Source of the DNA: Manis javanica
Lineage: Eukaryota; Chordata; Mammalia; Pholidota; Manidae
NCBI RefSeq assembly: GCF_040802235.1
Contig: NC_133156.1
Location: 188,487,851-188,551,850, forward strand
Reading direction: 5' to 3'
DNA length: 64,000 bases
In this document: positions 50,301-58,893 of the stretch, one piece after another
Position numbering within the stretch: the first letter of the stretch is position 1
How the letters are laid out: every line of letters begins with the position of its first letter
Notes under the pieces: generated by a model
What the model was told of the DNA's origin: nothing
The model's input: only the letters and a program-made list of their open reading frames with translations
The model's database searches: none
Position numbers and translations under genes: made by a program

Positions 50301-51661
50301 ATTGAATCTTGAGTACCAGTAACAAAAGGTGGAGTTGTGCCACTAGCTGTGCCAAAGTCACCAAAATCATCCTCGTTAGTATCATTGCAAGTCACAAAGT
50401 CATTACTGCTATCACCATTTTTTACACTCAGAGAATCATCCAAAACACTTTCTTCCGCAGGATCAATGCTGGGGCGTTGGTAATCAATGAACTTTCTGCA
50501 TTCTTCTTTGGAAGAGCCAACTTCATCTTCACCATCAGAAGTTTTAACAGAATCCATGCATAGGTCAGCACATTTAGAAGTAAATAAATCAAGTTTTTCC
50601 TCAGCTTTACATTGTTCTCTCCTACTGGCTTCAGAATTATCAGCTGGGTCTACTGAACTCCAAGTCTTGGAGGGAAAGCCTGAATTCAAAAATTCATTCT
50701 GTTGCAATGTTGGAAGGCCTTGCTTTTCAGTACTGAAACCTCTGGTACTTGTTACACTTATTTCTGAAACACAAGCCTGATCCCCTCTATCAGTATCTCC
50801 CTTATCATCAAAGCTTCTACCCAAAGACACTTCTTTTACAGAATGCAGCTCATTGACTCTATTAATTTTGTTTTCCTGAATGGCTAGTACTTCTCTATCA
50901 TTTAAAAATGCACATCCTATTTCTTCTAGTTGTATCCTTTCCTTTTTGGAAAATGTGGCAAAACCAGAAAATTCCTCAGCAGGACTAAGTTCACAGTCTA
51001 AATCATACTCAGTACCAAGAGTGCTAAGAGGCTTTTGTCCTTTTGAATCACTGATAGTGTCCAGATCATCTGTTCCCTGAGGATTTACAGTTTCCAATAC
51101 TGCAAATCCATTTGTTAGAATCTCCAGACAGGGAGGCTTTTCACCATTGCAGTTCTCTAACCACTTGTTTTGATGAACAACATTCATATCAGTTCTAAAA
51201 TCTCCTGGAGAGCAACTTTCAGGTGTTCCAACATTCTGTCTCTGCTCCACAACTTTATTGCAATCTCCTGAACTTTCTATGCCATCAATGGAAGTATCTA
51301 AAGTTTTAGATGCAATTATTTCTTTGCTGGTGGCAGAAAGTAAAACATCAGACTGTCCTTTCATAGGAGAAGAAAGTTCAGCAGTGATGTCCTTATCATT
51401 ACCATTTTTAATGGGCTTAAAGTTTGTAAGGCTATCTATATTATCTGAGAAATCATGAATTGGCATAAAATGGTTTGAAGGTACAAATTCTTCCTTGGGA
51501 CGAATATAATCTGGTGTATCAAAATCAACCAACCCTACACCAGAAGGGCTAACTTCCGAAAACCCACCAAATTCTCCAAATTCATCATCATCATCATCCT
51601 CGGCTCCATTGTCTAGTGGTGGTGGAGATGAAGAGTACATTTGAATGATGTCTGGCTCCAT
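14218..51661 (-). CDS. AFTPH: Aftiphilin, complete coding region over nine exons
   Basis: The exons are 51661-49742, 38432-38281, 36398-36272, 35873-35817, 31009-30887, 25439-25379, 23867-23787, 19883-19760 and 14365-14218. All introns have GT/AG ends and phases agree; the total is 2793 nt, or 930 codons plus stop, close to human aftiphilin (about 936). Aftiphilin is a cytosolic accessory protein of clathrin-coated vesicles. It works at the trans-Golgi network and endosomes and binds the AP-1/AP-2 appendage domains, clathrin, gamma-synergin and HEATR5B (known from the family). The sequence shows acidic DFGxF-type peptides at about residues 27-34, 431-437, 474-480, 527-533 and 551-557, WDAF and WAAF near 565 and 580, and LLNLD (clathrin-box consensus) at 820-824. 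The C-terminal half from exon 3 is the conserved clathrin-binding region. The protein matches my memory of human aftiphilin throughout, so identification is firm. The 5' non-coding exon and promoter are outside the window. Confidence 0.97.
16588..16605. repeat. TA microsatellite
   Basis: About nine TA units, directly visible. Confidence 0.9.
16790..17725 (+). repeat. Old L1 fragment (ORF2 3' end and 3' UTR)
   Basis: Typical L1 wording: 'ttgattttcaacaaggctgc', 'taactcaaaatagatcaaag', 'aatagccaaaaagtgaaaat', 'actatggaatattatggagc', 'ctggttgccagggctggg'-like text and 'actgaactgtacacttgaga'. The coding frame is broken. Antisense to AFTPH. Confidence 0.85.
19760..19883 (-). CDS. AFTPH: AFTPH coding exon 8 (124 nt)
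   Basis: Encodes GVDPELYELTTSKLEISTS up to ...TSTSTR, with acceptor ACTATAAG|GTG and donor ACCAG|GTAAAC. It joins in frame both to coding exon 7 and directly to coding exon 6. Confidence 0.95.
19884..23786 (-). other. AFTPH intron between coding exons 7 and 8
   Basis: AT-rich. A direct plus inverted repeat lies at 20721-20806 (listed separately). The stretch at about 22600-22990 is more GC-rich and unlike its surroundings, but I do not recognise it. No gene seen. Confidence 0.65.
20728..20804. repeat. 26-bp direct repeat with an inverted partial copy
   Basis: The segment starting TTGACTATAGAT occurs at 20728-20753 and again at 20769-20794 with one visible difference. The following ATTATAGTCAAGGGA (20790-20804) is nearly the reverse complement of the start of the first copy, so the whole can fold into a stem-loop. 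Confidence 0.75.
23787..23867 (-). CDS. AFTPH: AFTPH coding exon 7, probable cassette exon with clathrin box (81 nt)
   Basis: Phase 1 at both ends and a multiple of three, so inclusion or skipping keeps the frame (27 codons). It encodes ASGGSTLLNLDFFGPVDD and a Ser run. LLNLD fits the clathrin-box consensus L-hydrophobic-X-hydrophobic-D/E. The acceptor is ATTTCAAG|CCAGTGG with a poor pyrimidine tract; the donor CCCAG|GTCAGC is fair. I recall human AFTPH isoforms differing by this segment. Confidence 0.93.
23868..25378 (-). other. AFTPH intron between coding exons 6 and 7
   Basis: AT-rich intron sequence. I see no gene, RNA or named repeat in it. Confidence 0.6.
25379..25439 (-). CDS. AFTPH: AFTPH coding exon 6 (61 nt)
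   Basis: Encodes ESLPPVQFDWSSSGLTNPLD plus the first base of the next codon. Acceptor AACTCTAG|GAG, donor GATG|GTACGT. The FDWSSSGL segment is conserved in aftiphilin. Ends in phase 1. Confidence 0.95.
26575..26760 (+). repeat. Old L1 3'-end fragment
   Basis: The phrases 'ggagaaaactggtgaagggt' and 'tctgcaacttcctgtatctg' followed by an A-rich end are typical of old L1 3' ends. Confidence 0.55.
27907..28054 (+). mobile_element. 5'-truncated young L1 tail with 16-bp target-site duplication
   Basis: A 148-bp insert reading 'actgatggacagtgactt...' and ending in an A-rich tail is flanked by AAAAAGCATGCAGTCA at 27891-27906 and 28055-28070. This is direct evidence of L1-type insertion. Sequence of the same kind occurs at 32080-32206 and 49086-49200. 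Antisense to AFTPH. Confidence 0.85.
29856..29899. repeat. GT/GC microsatellite
   Basis: Alternating GT with GC and AT interruptions, including several TGCG units. Directly visible. Confidence 0.9.
30600..30690 (-). repeat. MIR-family fragment
   Basis: 'accattttataggtaaagaa' and 'aaggcctagagtggtttaac' follow the reverse-complement MIR core. Confidence 0.55.
30887..31009 (-). CDS. AFTPH: AFTPH coding exon 5 (123 nt)
   Basis: A 41-codon exon starting GMLEPTKEPLKPLSAAEKI, acceptor TTTTTCAG|GGT, donor TCCCAG|GTAAAA. Phase 0 at both ends. Confidence 0.95.
31780..32206 (+). mobile_element. 5'-truncated L1 tail
   Basis: Begins with the end of ORF2/3' UTR wording ('gctcagtgaaataagccaag', 'aatgatttcactcatctatg'), then a G-rich polypurine stretch at about 31945-32040 characteristic of L1 3' UTRs, and ends in an A-rich tail. 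I could not see a clear target-site duplication. Confidence 0.8.
32507..33056 (+). pseudogene. Betaretrovirus-like env remnant: leader plus transmembrane subunit, surface subunit missing
   Basis: A pol stop at 32491-32493 is followed by an ATG at 32507, whose frame runs to a basic Arg-Ser-Arg-Arg cluster (32582-32593). The hydrophobic fusion-peptide-like sequence that follows is in a different frame (0 versus 2) and continues open to the stop at 33054-33056. The TM part has a coiled-coil-like region, a C-X7-C motif (CEQFPGMGC) instead of the gamma-type C-X6-CC, and a Trp-rich region before a membrane span. Only about 100 bp separate the pol stop from the TM start, so nearly the whole surface subunit is absent. 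It is therefore a broken gene of a different env lineage from that at 2304-4301. Confidence 0.75.
33357..33419 (+). ncRNA. CTE-like RNA export element (NXF1/TAP-binding type)
   Basis: GACTG (33357-33361) can pair with CAGTC (33415-33419). Inside lie GACGGGTAAG (33372-33381) and CCTAAGACAGG (33402-33412), facing each other across a hairpin TTCCTC-AAGG-GAGGAA (33383-33398). These two single-stranded segments are, from memory, those of the internal loops of the constitutive transport element of Mason-Pfizer monkey virus, which bind NXF1 (TAP). The position, after env and before the LTR, is also the same. One half-site is seen instead of two, although GGGGGGCCATCAGG just downstream also resembles the CTE. 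Function is inferred. Confidence 0.7.
33674..33996 (+). repeat. LTR-derived U3-R segment of the long retroposon copy
   Basis: Starts TGTGGGATTCAC after an A/G-rich tract and ends 18 bases past AATAAA (33973-33978) in a poly(A) tail. Contains three 19-bp tandem units of the type TGTTCACCATGTAAGAACT at 33794-33812, 33813-33831 and 33832-33850. U5 is missing. Confidence 0.75.
34084..34112. repeat. GT microsatellite
   Basis: About 14 GT units with one GC interruption. Confidence 0.9.
35817..35873 (-). CDS. AFTPH: AFTPH coding exon 4 (57 nt)
   Basis: A 19-codon exon (LFTGNKKQPVIVPMYAAGL) with acceptor TGTATAG|CTC and donor TTG|GTAAGT. Phase 0 at both ends, so it could be skipped without a frameshift. 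Confidence 0.95.
35874..36271 (-). other. AFTPH intron between coding exons 3 and 4
   Basis: A short intron of 398 bp with no recognised content. Confidence 0.8.
36272..36398 (-). CDS. AFTPH: AFTPH coding exon 3 (127 nt)
   Basis: Acceptor CCTTTTCAG|GGAAC and donor AACATT|GTGAGT. It encodes ELLDVWTELQDIHDAHGLRY through GIDTRNI, a very conserved block of aftiphilin. Completes the split Gly codon and ends in phase 0. Confidence 0.96.
36399..38280 (-). other. AFTPH intron between coding exons 2 and 3
   Basis: The stretch at about 37160-38200 looks like an old L1/HAL1-type fragment on the plus strand ('gagttccagaaagaacagag', 'agagaattgcccaatactga'). Nothing else is recognised. Confidence 0.55.
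37160..38200 (+). repeat. Possible HAL1/L1 ORF1-region fragment
   Basis: The wording 'ttccagaaagaacagagaca', 'gaactccagtttgaaaaggc' and 'cttcattgtgaaattttgga' is of the kind found in HAL1/L1 ORF1 3' regions. Broken in all frames. Confidence 0.45.
38281..38432 (-). CDS. AFTPH: AFTPH coding exon 2 (152 nt)
   Basis: Acceptor TGATGCAG|ACAGC and donor AATGG|GTAAGT. It encodes TALLNRLERIF up to ...REALAEN and the first two bases of a Gly codon. It starts the conserved C-terminal clathrin-binding region. Phases 0 and 2. Confidence 0.95.
38504..38518. repeat. Short AC microsatellite
   Basis: About seven AC units. Confidence 0.8.
40270..40460 (+). repeat. Old DNA-transposon-like MER fragment
   Basis: The block 'gggacagataataaatattt', 'tcagctttgcaggccatcca', 'tgaaactttatttactctaa' and 'gagtccgctgatccctgagg' matches a common ancient mammalian MER element, probably hAT-type. 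I cannot give the subfamily. Confidence 0.5.
40780..40925 (+). repeat. MIR-family SINE remnant
   Basis: 'tcagtttctggatttataaa', 'cctacctcacagggtgg', 'attacaggattaagtgcttg' follow the sense MIR consensus. Confidence 0.65.
42440..42665 (-). repeat. MIR-family SINE remnant
   Basis: 'ttaccatgtgccaggcattt', 'tattaccccattttctagat' and 'gagaggttaacttgtccg' are reverse-complement MIR blocks. Confidence 0.8.
42985..43150 (-). repeat. MIR-family SINE remnant
   Basis: 'ttccatattatagatgaaga' and the following 'aactaaagctcatagagatt' match the reverse-complement MIR core. Confidence 0.6.
43822..43894. other. Pre-miRNA-like hairpin or small inverted-repeat element
   Basis: The left arm (43822-43843, starting ACCTGTCAAAACTATT) and the right arm (43874-43894, ending AATAGTTTGACAGGT) are nearly perfect reverse complements, with one extra A and about one mismatch; the loop is 30 nt. 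Arm and loop sizes suit a microRNA precursor, but a miniature inverted-repeat transposon is as likely. Not matched to any known miRNA from memory. Confidence 0.6.
44735..45090. repeat. Common old mammalian interspersed repeat, family not named
   Basis: 'tttatatgtcaacctgattg', 'ggccatgaggtgcccagaaa', 'gtgggcctcatccaatcaac', a C/T-rich stretch (44990-45050) and 'ggttctgtttctctggagag' form a well-known mammalian repeat pattern. I am not sure of its name. Confidence 0.5.
45705..46030 (-). repeat. L1 3'-end fragment
   Basis: 'ttgagatataattgatatat', 'ttagtttcacatgtataatt' and 'agtcaccatgctgtacatta' are typical of the reverse complement of L1 3' UTRs. Confidence 0.75.
47790..47905 (-). repeat. MIR-family fragment
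   Basis: A diverged MIR core ('atatctcctctttacagact', 'taacttgtccaaattcataa'). Confidence 0.5.
49086..49200 (+). mobile_element. 5'-truncated young L1 tail with 13-bp target-site duplication
   Basis: A 115-bp insert starting 'cagtgactgtaatggggtat' and ending A-rich is flanked by TTATGAAGTCCAA at 49073-49085 and 49201-49213. Same L1 3' end as at 27907-28054. Antisense to AFTPH. Confidence 0.85.
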
Positions 51662-51693
51662 TGTTCAACTGCTTTCAAGTAATTAATTTATAC
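49742..51693 (-). CDS. AFTPH: AFTPH large first coding exon (with 32 nt of 5' UTR)
   Basis: On the minus strand a long pyrimidine run ending CCCAG gives the acceptor, so the exon begins at 51693. The ATG is at 51661 and the frame is open for 640 codons to the donor CAG|GTATTT (exon end 49742, phase 0). The start is chosen because MEPDIIQMYSSSPPPLDN is the known aftiphilin N-terminus. This exon encodes the disordered, acidic adaptor-binding half with most DFGxF and WxxF peptides. The frame stays open for 18 more codons into the intron, which are not part of the protein when spliced. Confidence 0.96.
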
Positions 51694-52164
51694 CTGGGAA
51701 AAAAAAAGATTTTTTGGGGGAAGGGACAGATTACATATAACAAGTTCTTTCAAAATTCTCTCAAAACCAACTTCAAAACAATGCAAATTTACAGTGCTGT
51801 TTTGTATCTTTTAAACTATTTTTCTCTTACATAGCTATAATATAATGGCAAAAAAAAAATCCTCTCTTCTAACATATGCTTCCAAGGGCACTGGTAGTAC
51901 ATTACTGAATCTGGGGACTCCAGGAAATTTCAAATAAATACAAAAGTACACACATCTACAATATTCTTTCTTGCGGCACATGATTGTTCTCTTAAGCACT
52001 CTTTCCAGTTCATTGGTGATTCCGGGCTTGCCTTATGGATTTGCCTGAGTTCTTACTAAATAAAAGACATGAAAATTTTATCTGTAATAATTGATACAAA
52101 TATTTTCTTTACTTTACTTTTCAGTGTTTATTTCTAACCCAGGTTAATTATTTTTGTCTTTGTT

Positions 52165-53525
52165 TTAATGGACTATTTGTTTGAACAGTTTTAGGTTCAT
52201 AGCAAAGTTGAACAGAAGGTACAGCAATTTCCTATATTATTCCCTGCCTCCATTCATGCTTGGCTTCCTCTATTATGAACATCCCCCATGAGAGTGATAC
52301 ATTTATTACAACTGAATCTACACTGACACATCATTATGACCCAAAGCCCATAGTTTCTATCAAGGTTCACTCTTTGCACTGTACATTCTATGGGTTTGGA
52401 GAAATGTATAAAGACATGTATGTATCCACTGTTACAATGTAACCCAGAGTAATTTCACTGTCCTAAAAATCCTGTTTCAACTATTCATCCCTCCCATCCT
52501 GCCCTGTCAACCACTGATGTTTTTACTTTTCCAGAATGTCACAGAGTTGGAATCATACAGTATGTATCCTGTACATACTATGATTGGCTTCTTTCACTTG
52601 GTAATATGCACCTAAGCTTCCTCCATGTCCTTTTACAGCTTGGTAGCTCATTTATTTGTAGCACCGAATAATACTCCATTTTCTGGATGTACCAGTTTAT
52701 TTTTTGTAACTCAATTTTGAAATTGATTAGGCAGGACTCACAAGATGTAGCAAAAATAGTACAGAGAGTTCTCGTGTATATTTTACCCAGTTTCCCCCAG
52801 TTATAATATGATAATGATAGCATATGATCAAACCAGGAAACTGACATCAGTACACTATTAACTCAGCTACAGACCTTATTTAGATTTTACCAGCTTTTTC
52901 ATGTGTGTGTGTGTGTGTGTGTGGTTCTAGGAAATTTTATCACATGAGTAGATTAGATTAAGGTAACCATCACTGCAACTGGGAAAAGAACTGCTACAAA
53001 AATTGTTCACTAATATTCATCAATATAAAGAAACCCCCTCATGGTACCCCTTAATAGTCATGTCCTTTCCCAAACCCTAACTCCTGGCAACCACTGATCT
53101 ATTTTCCATCATTATAATTTTGCTACTTCAAGAGTATTATGTAAATGGAATCATATAATGTGTAAGTAACCACTTGAAGTTGGCCTTTTTTCACTCTGCT
53201 TAATGCCCTTGAGGTCCATCCATGTTGTTGCATGTATCAACAGATCCATCCATGTTGCTATATATATCAATACAGTTCAGTCCTTTTTATTGCTAAGTAG
53301 TACTCCACTATAGAGATAGACAAGTCTGTTTCTCCATTCACTTCATGTAGGACATGTGGGTTGTTTCTCCTATTTCAGAATTACAAATAAAGTTGCTATA
53401 AACATGTGTATACAGATTGTGACATGAACATGAGTTTTCATTTCTCTAAATACCCAGGAGCATGAATGCTGGGTCACATGTAACTTTTAACTTTATAAGA
53501 AACTGCAAAACTGTTTTCCCAAGTT
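52165..53525 (-). repeat. Two adjacent old L1 3'-UTR/3'-end fragments
   Basis: The first (to about 52695) and the second (from about 52700) both read as reverse complements of old L1 3' ends: 'agagttggaatcatacagta', 'cctccatgtccttttacagc', then 'cccagtttcccccagttata', 'catccatgttgttgcatgta', 'agttgctataaacatgtgta'. A TG microsatellite (52902-52924) interrupts the second. Confidence 0.75.
52902..52924. repeat. TG microsatellite
   Basis: About eleven TG units inside an old L1 fragment. Confidence 0.9.
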
Positions 53526-54119
53526 AATTTTTAAGGGATCAAATCAACTTGGTCTTTTCATTAGTAACTTTCTTCATTATTTTGCTATCATAAAAGCTTA
53601 AGATTTAATAAATATTCATTTTATTTTCTTCTGCTTTTAAAGTGTATTTTTTTTACATTTAATTTTTGATACATTTAGAACTTATTTTGGGGTATGATTT
53701 ACAGCAAAAGTCTAAGGGAACTTTTTGTCTAAATAGCCAATTACCATAATCCCATTTACTGCATAATCTTTCCCATATCCACTGGTTTATATCTATTTAT
53801 ATACATTTAATTTTTAAATGGAATCTATGTCTGGGTTGTTTTGTCCCTCTGTATTAAACAGACAAAAATACCACAAGACAGATTTAACATCAAAGGCAAA
53901 GGGAGAATTAACCACCAAAGTCCTAGAATAAAACTAGCCCATACACAATGAATTAATATTTTCTGCAATTCACAGTTGCCGAGTTAGATACATGGGGAAA
54001 ATGCTTACTACAAAATTCAATCAGTTTTGCAAGTCTAAAAAACCAAAACAGAACAAAAAATCACTTTCTTCCAACTCTCAGAAAATATTTTTGTAAGACC
54101 TTGTTTTAGGAAGAAGGTA

Positions 54120-54230
54120 CCTTAGAAACCACTTAATTTAATACAGAGATGAGGAAAATGAGGTCTACTAAAGAGCAACTTTCCCAAAGGTCACATAGCT
54201 GGTTGGTAGAACATGGCTTCAGAATTTTGA
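54120..54230 (-). repeat. MIR-family fragment
   Basis: 'acagagatgaggaaaatgag' and 'ttcccaaaggtcacatagct' match the reverse-complement MIR. Confidence 0.7.
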
Positions 54231-54539
54231 AGAGGACCTTTGAGGTCAATGACTGGTCAGTCTCTGAGAGTTATTTGAAAGAAATGAGCAAGTCATGAGA
54301 AAAGTAAGACTCCATTGTAATATATCTGCTTTAATTGTCCCCCTTACAATATCAGCTTCATAAAGAAGGAAATCACTACTTTACTTCTGAGATACTTTTT
54401 CTGCTGCTGATTGAAAGAGAGAAGGACAAAAACAGTGAAAGATACATATAAACACTATTTTCTTTCCTTGTCTAGAGTCCTGATAATGCCTTCTAATTCT
54501 TAGAGGACAGGGTAATTTGACCTCTAATAGTTTTCATGT

Positions 54540-55610
54540 AATTATTAAATTCCTATTATTTAAAAACACTGTTAATGAGTGTGTGGAGAAAAGGATACTT
54601 GCACACATATTACTGGTGGGTGTGTAATTTGTTATAAGGCTTCCAGAAGGCAATCTGGCTATATTATTCAAATTTAAAAAATAAAAAAATAAAACAAAGT
54701 GCTCCATAGGGATAATTTAAGCAAATTATGATATATTCTTACAATAGCATATTACATAGCCTTTGATGTCATGATTCCCTTTCTTTTAATTTAGAAGTAT
54801 TCATAAGGATGAGAACATGTCTAAAGAACACAATTGCCATCTCAGAGGGACTCCTACTAATTAAATTAGGGACAACTTGAGTGTCAAAATAAAGATAATA
54901 ATGGATTATAATCCCCTGAATAAAATAATAAATTATCAAGTCCTTACATATATAAATAGGTATAAATTGAGAATAAATTGAAAGTCAGACGAGGAACAAG
55001 ATATTGCACAGTTTCAAAATACCTCCAACAACATACTTAATTACAAAGGAAAAGAGTGTGACTTTACAGTGGTGAAGCCTGAACTCTTAATCATGAACAT
55101 CATTAGTAATGAGAATGCTGAAATCGTGCATCACCTGACAAAATGCAATGAGAACACCACAGGATCATTTCTGGAATATTCCTGCAAAAAATACATAACC
55201 TGAATTGATTTATGAGGAAACTTCAGACAAACTTAAACTGAGAGATAGTTTAAAACACAATCGGTCTATAATGTTCAAAAGTATCAATGTCATGAAACTT
55301 AAGGAAAGACTGAAGAAATGTTCTAGGTTGAAGATGACTAGAGACATGACAAGTAAATGCAAAACCTGATTCTCAACTGGCTCCTCTTTCTATAATAGTC
55401 ATTCCTGGGACTACTGTGAAACTTAAATCCAACGATAAGATAGCAGTAACGTATTGATGCTAATTTCTTGATTTTGATGTGGTTATGTAAGAGAATGTCT
55501 GCATGTAGGAAGTACGCGTGAAAATATTTGGGTTAGTAACAGTTTCAAATTGTTCTGGAAAAAAATCTTACACTGAACTTGTAACTTTTTACAGGTTTGT
55601 CACCTTTTCA
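54540..55610 (+). repeat. Old L1/HAL1 fragment with 3' UTR
   Basis: 'ggagaaaaggatacttgcac', 'tccagaaggcaatctggcta', 'agactgaagaaatgttctag' and 'gtggttatgtaagagaatgt' occur in the expected sense order of an old L1. Frames are broken. Confidence 0.6.
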
Positions 55611-55699
55611 AAATGAAAAATGAAAAAATGAAAAGTATTCAAGATTTGTTTGCATTTAAATATGCACATTTTATAATGCACGTTACTTACAGAATACCT

Positions 55700-57000
55700 T
55701 ATTTTTTTTACTTGTGGCAAAATACACATAAAATTTACATTTAACCATTTCAAGTGTATAGTTAGTGGCATTAAGAATATTTACACTGTTACACAACCAT
55801 CACTGCCACCCATCTCTAGACTTTATCTTCCAAGACATCAAAATATTGTCTGTACCCATTAAACAGTAATTTCCCATTCCCACTCCCTCAACCCCGCCTT
55901 TCCCACAACCACCCTTCTAACTTTCTGTCTCTATGAATATGACAACTCGGGGTACCTCATATAAGTGGAATCATACAGTATTTGTCCTTTTGTGACTGGC
56001 TTATTTCATTCAGCATAACATCCTTAAAGTTCATACATGTTGCAGCATGTGGGAGAATTTCATCCTTTTCAAGGAATACTATTACACTGTATGTATATAC
56101 TATAATCTGTTGATGGACAGTTGGGATGCATCCACATTCTGGCTCCTGTTAATAAATGCTGCTATGAACATGGGTGTAAAACATACCTTATTTTTTAAAC
56201 CTTTCTTTTTTTAAAATAATAGGACACTAACAGTAAGTTGCAAAACTAGTCGTCTTGTGCACCCTTCACCTAGCTCTCCCTAATGGTGATATCTTATATA
56301 GCTCTAGCACAATGGTAAAATTGGAAACTGACCTTGTTGGAACATTACTACTAACTATACTACAGACCTTATTCAGTTTTCACCATTAAAAAAGCTTTGC
56401 ATTCATTTGTGTTTGTGTGTAGTTCTGTTCAATTTTACCTCACATACAGATCTATGTAACTAACATGACTATCAAGATACAGAATTGCAGCCACTCCTCT
56501 ACCCAATCCTTATCCCTGGGCAACTAAACTGCTATCCCCATAGTTTTGTCAATTCAGGAGTGTTATATAAATCATATAATAGATAACCTTTTGAGGATGA
56601 CTATTTTTACTCAGTATAATGTCCTTAAAGTCCATCCTGGTTATTGCATTTATCAACAGGTCAATCATTTTTACTGCTGAGTAGTATTCCACCATCCAGA
56701 TAAACCAGTACATTCAATCATTCACCAACTGAAGGACATAAGAATTATTTCCTATATTGCATTATTATAAACAGCAACAAATACTACATTAATAATATAT
56801 ATACTAACAGTATATTTGAACAATAGATAAACTAAAGATGCTAAGAACATTTATGTACAAGTTTTATGTGAATGTAAGTTCTCATTTCTGTGGGATAAAT
56901 GCCCAAAGTATGATTACTGGGTCCTCTGTTAAGTGCATGTTTGGTTTTATAAAACCCTGACAAACTATTTTCCTGAATGCTCTACCATTTTAACTTCCAT
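55700..57000 (-). repeat. Two adjacent old L1 3'-end fragments
   Basis: The piece at about 55700-56190 ('aaaatacacataaaatttac', 'cattcccactccctcaaccc', 'ttcattcagcataacatcct') and the piece at about 56200-57000 ('actactacagaccttattc'-like text, 'ttaaagtccatcctggttat') are reverse complements of L1 3' ends. Confidence 0.75.
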
Positions 57001-57658
57001 AATACTTTATTTTAAAAGAACTATCTGTGATGTTTCTCTCTAGTAGAATCTGTTTGTGGTTAACCTATTACTTTTTCTAAACTTTTCTTTGTTTGGGAAG
57101 TAAAATTTTCTACTGGTTCAATGCCTGTTTCAAACTTGGATGTTAAGGTAAAAACAAAGACCTGAGTCAGGAACTTTGTAACCAAATCAACAACACAGAA
57201 AGTAGTTTTTCTTCCTGTCACACCTTGGCAAGGTACTCATCTCTCTTTCTAGTTGCAACAGGCTCTATCAGCCTTCCAGATTATGAACATTTCCATATTT
57301 TTCAAAATGGTGTCACCTATTGAAGAGAAGAGAAGGGTACACATTCCCTTCTATCAGGTCTTGGCTCTGGCCTAATTTACTCATCAGTCACTGCTCCCAA
57401 GTTTCAGCCAAAAATGACAAGCAAGACAGTGTGAAGGAGGTCCAAAATTTTCCAGAAAATTCTTGTGTCCAGCCCAACTCAGTAAAACTTGTTAGTTGAA
57501 GTATTATGTTAACTGAAGTATTATTTGTATAATGAATTTACATATTAAGTTTGGCTTAGACAAATCAAGGTTTTTTTTTTTTAAACAAAGAAAACCTGGA
57601 CTTTAAATAGCTATTCCTACTTAACAGGACAAAGACAGAGGGATAGATGAGCTACTTT

Positions 57659-58164
57659 ATTTATTTATTTTTTTTGAGAGGACATCTCTCATATTTATTG
57701 ATCAGATGGTTAACAACAATAAAATTCTGTATAGGGGACTCAATGCACAATCATTAATCAACCCCAAGCCTAATTCTCAACAGTCTCCAATCTTCTAAAG
57801 CATAACAAACAAGTTCTTACATGGTGAACAAGTTCTTACATGGTGAACAGTGCAAGGGCAGTCATATCACAGAAACTTTCGGTTTTGATCACGCATCATG
57901 AACTATAAACAATCAGGTCAAATATGATTATTCATTTGATTTTTATACTTGATTTATATGTGAATCCCACATTTATCCCTTATTATTATTATTTGTTTTT
58001 TTTTAATAAAATGCTGAAGTGGTAGGTAGATGCAAGATAAAGGTAGAAAACATAGTTTAGTGCTGTAAGAGGGCAAATGCAGATGATCAGGTGTGTGCCT
58101 ATAGACTAAGTATTAATCCAAGCTAGACAAGGGCAACAAAACATCCATGGATGCAGAAGATTTC
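57659..58164 (-). mobile_element. LTR-retrovirus-derived retroposon, short copy with 14-bp target-site duplication
   Basis: Reverse complement of the 3' part of the element at 32366-34020, aligned from about 33490 onward. The LTR-like start is at 57970-57971 (TG on minus), two 19-bp tandem units lie at 57812-57849, AATAAA at 57694-57699, then an A-rich tail ending at 57659. Flanks are AGATGAGCTACTTT (57645-57658) and AGATGAACTACTTT (58165-58178), 13 of 14 identical. The minus-strand insertion point TT|AAAG fits L1 endonuclease. So this is an L1-mobilised, 5'-truncated copy, in sense orientation with AFTPH. Confidence 0.85.
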
Positions 58165-58297
58165 AGATGAACTACTTTAATACACTGCTGGCATACAGCA
58201 AGTTCAATAAATGTTTCTTCATCCTTCCTAATCCTTCCTTCATAGCACCAGGAGTCCTCATCAGTTTCCAATTTCTTTATAACCTGATCAAGCACTC

Positions 58298-58316
58298 GTG
58301 TGTGTGTGTGTGTGTG
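58298..58316. repeat. TG microsatellite
   Basis: About nine TG units. Confidence 0.9.
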
Positions 58317-58893
58317 ATAGTATATACAAACAGTAGACAGGAGGCTCTTATGATTAAGTAATAAATGGGGTATCTTAAAGGTAGTCAGAGCATGGAGATG
58401 GAGAATTTGAGCAAACCACCTACACTTTGAAGATTAGTTCATGAGAAATCACACCTTTGTGAGTAACAGTAATTGAAAAGGCAAGCCAAAGAAGACTTTC
58501 ACGCCTACAAACCATGAAAATTAAAGGGTCTTGGGTTTGGGAATTCTGGTATAGGAGGTCCAATACAGAAGGATCAGAGGAACAATCCAGAAGTGCAGCA
58601 GCTATCTGCAGTGCAGCTCTGAGCCCTGTGCTAGATTAGTTGCTAGGGTGACAGGGCATACAATAGGTGAAAGTGATTATTAATCTCTCACAGGAAGAGG
58701 AGCTACACTTGCTTAAGGAGTTCTGGCTTCAAGTCTGAAATGGTCAAGGAAAAGAAGAGATGGTGAATCTGTAGTCTGAAAGCTCTGGGGTCAAGTGGTA
58801 AGGTATGTTTGAGAAGGCAAGGGAATGAAGAGGAATGGGGCTGACTACCACCTAAGATTATCTGGTCATTTAAGAAGTTTCCCAAGAACAAAG

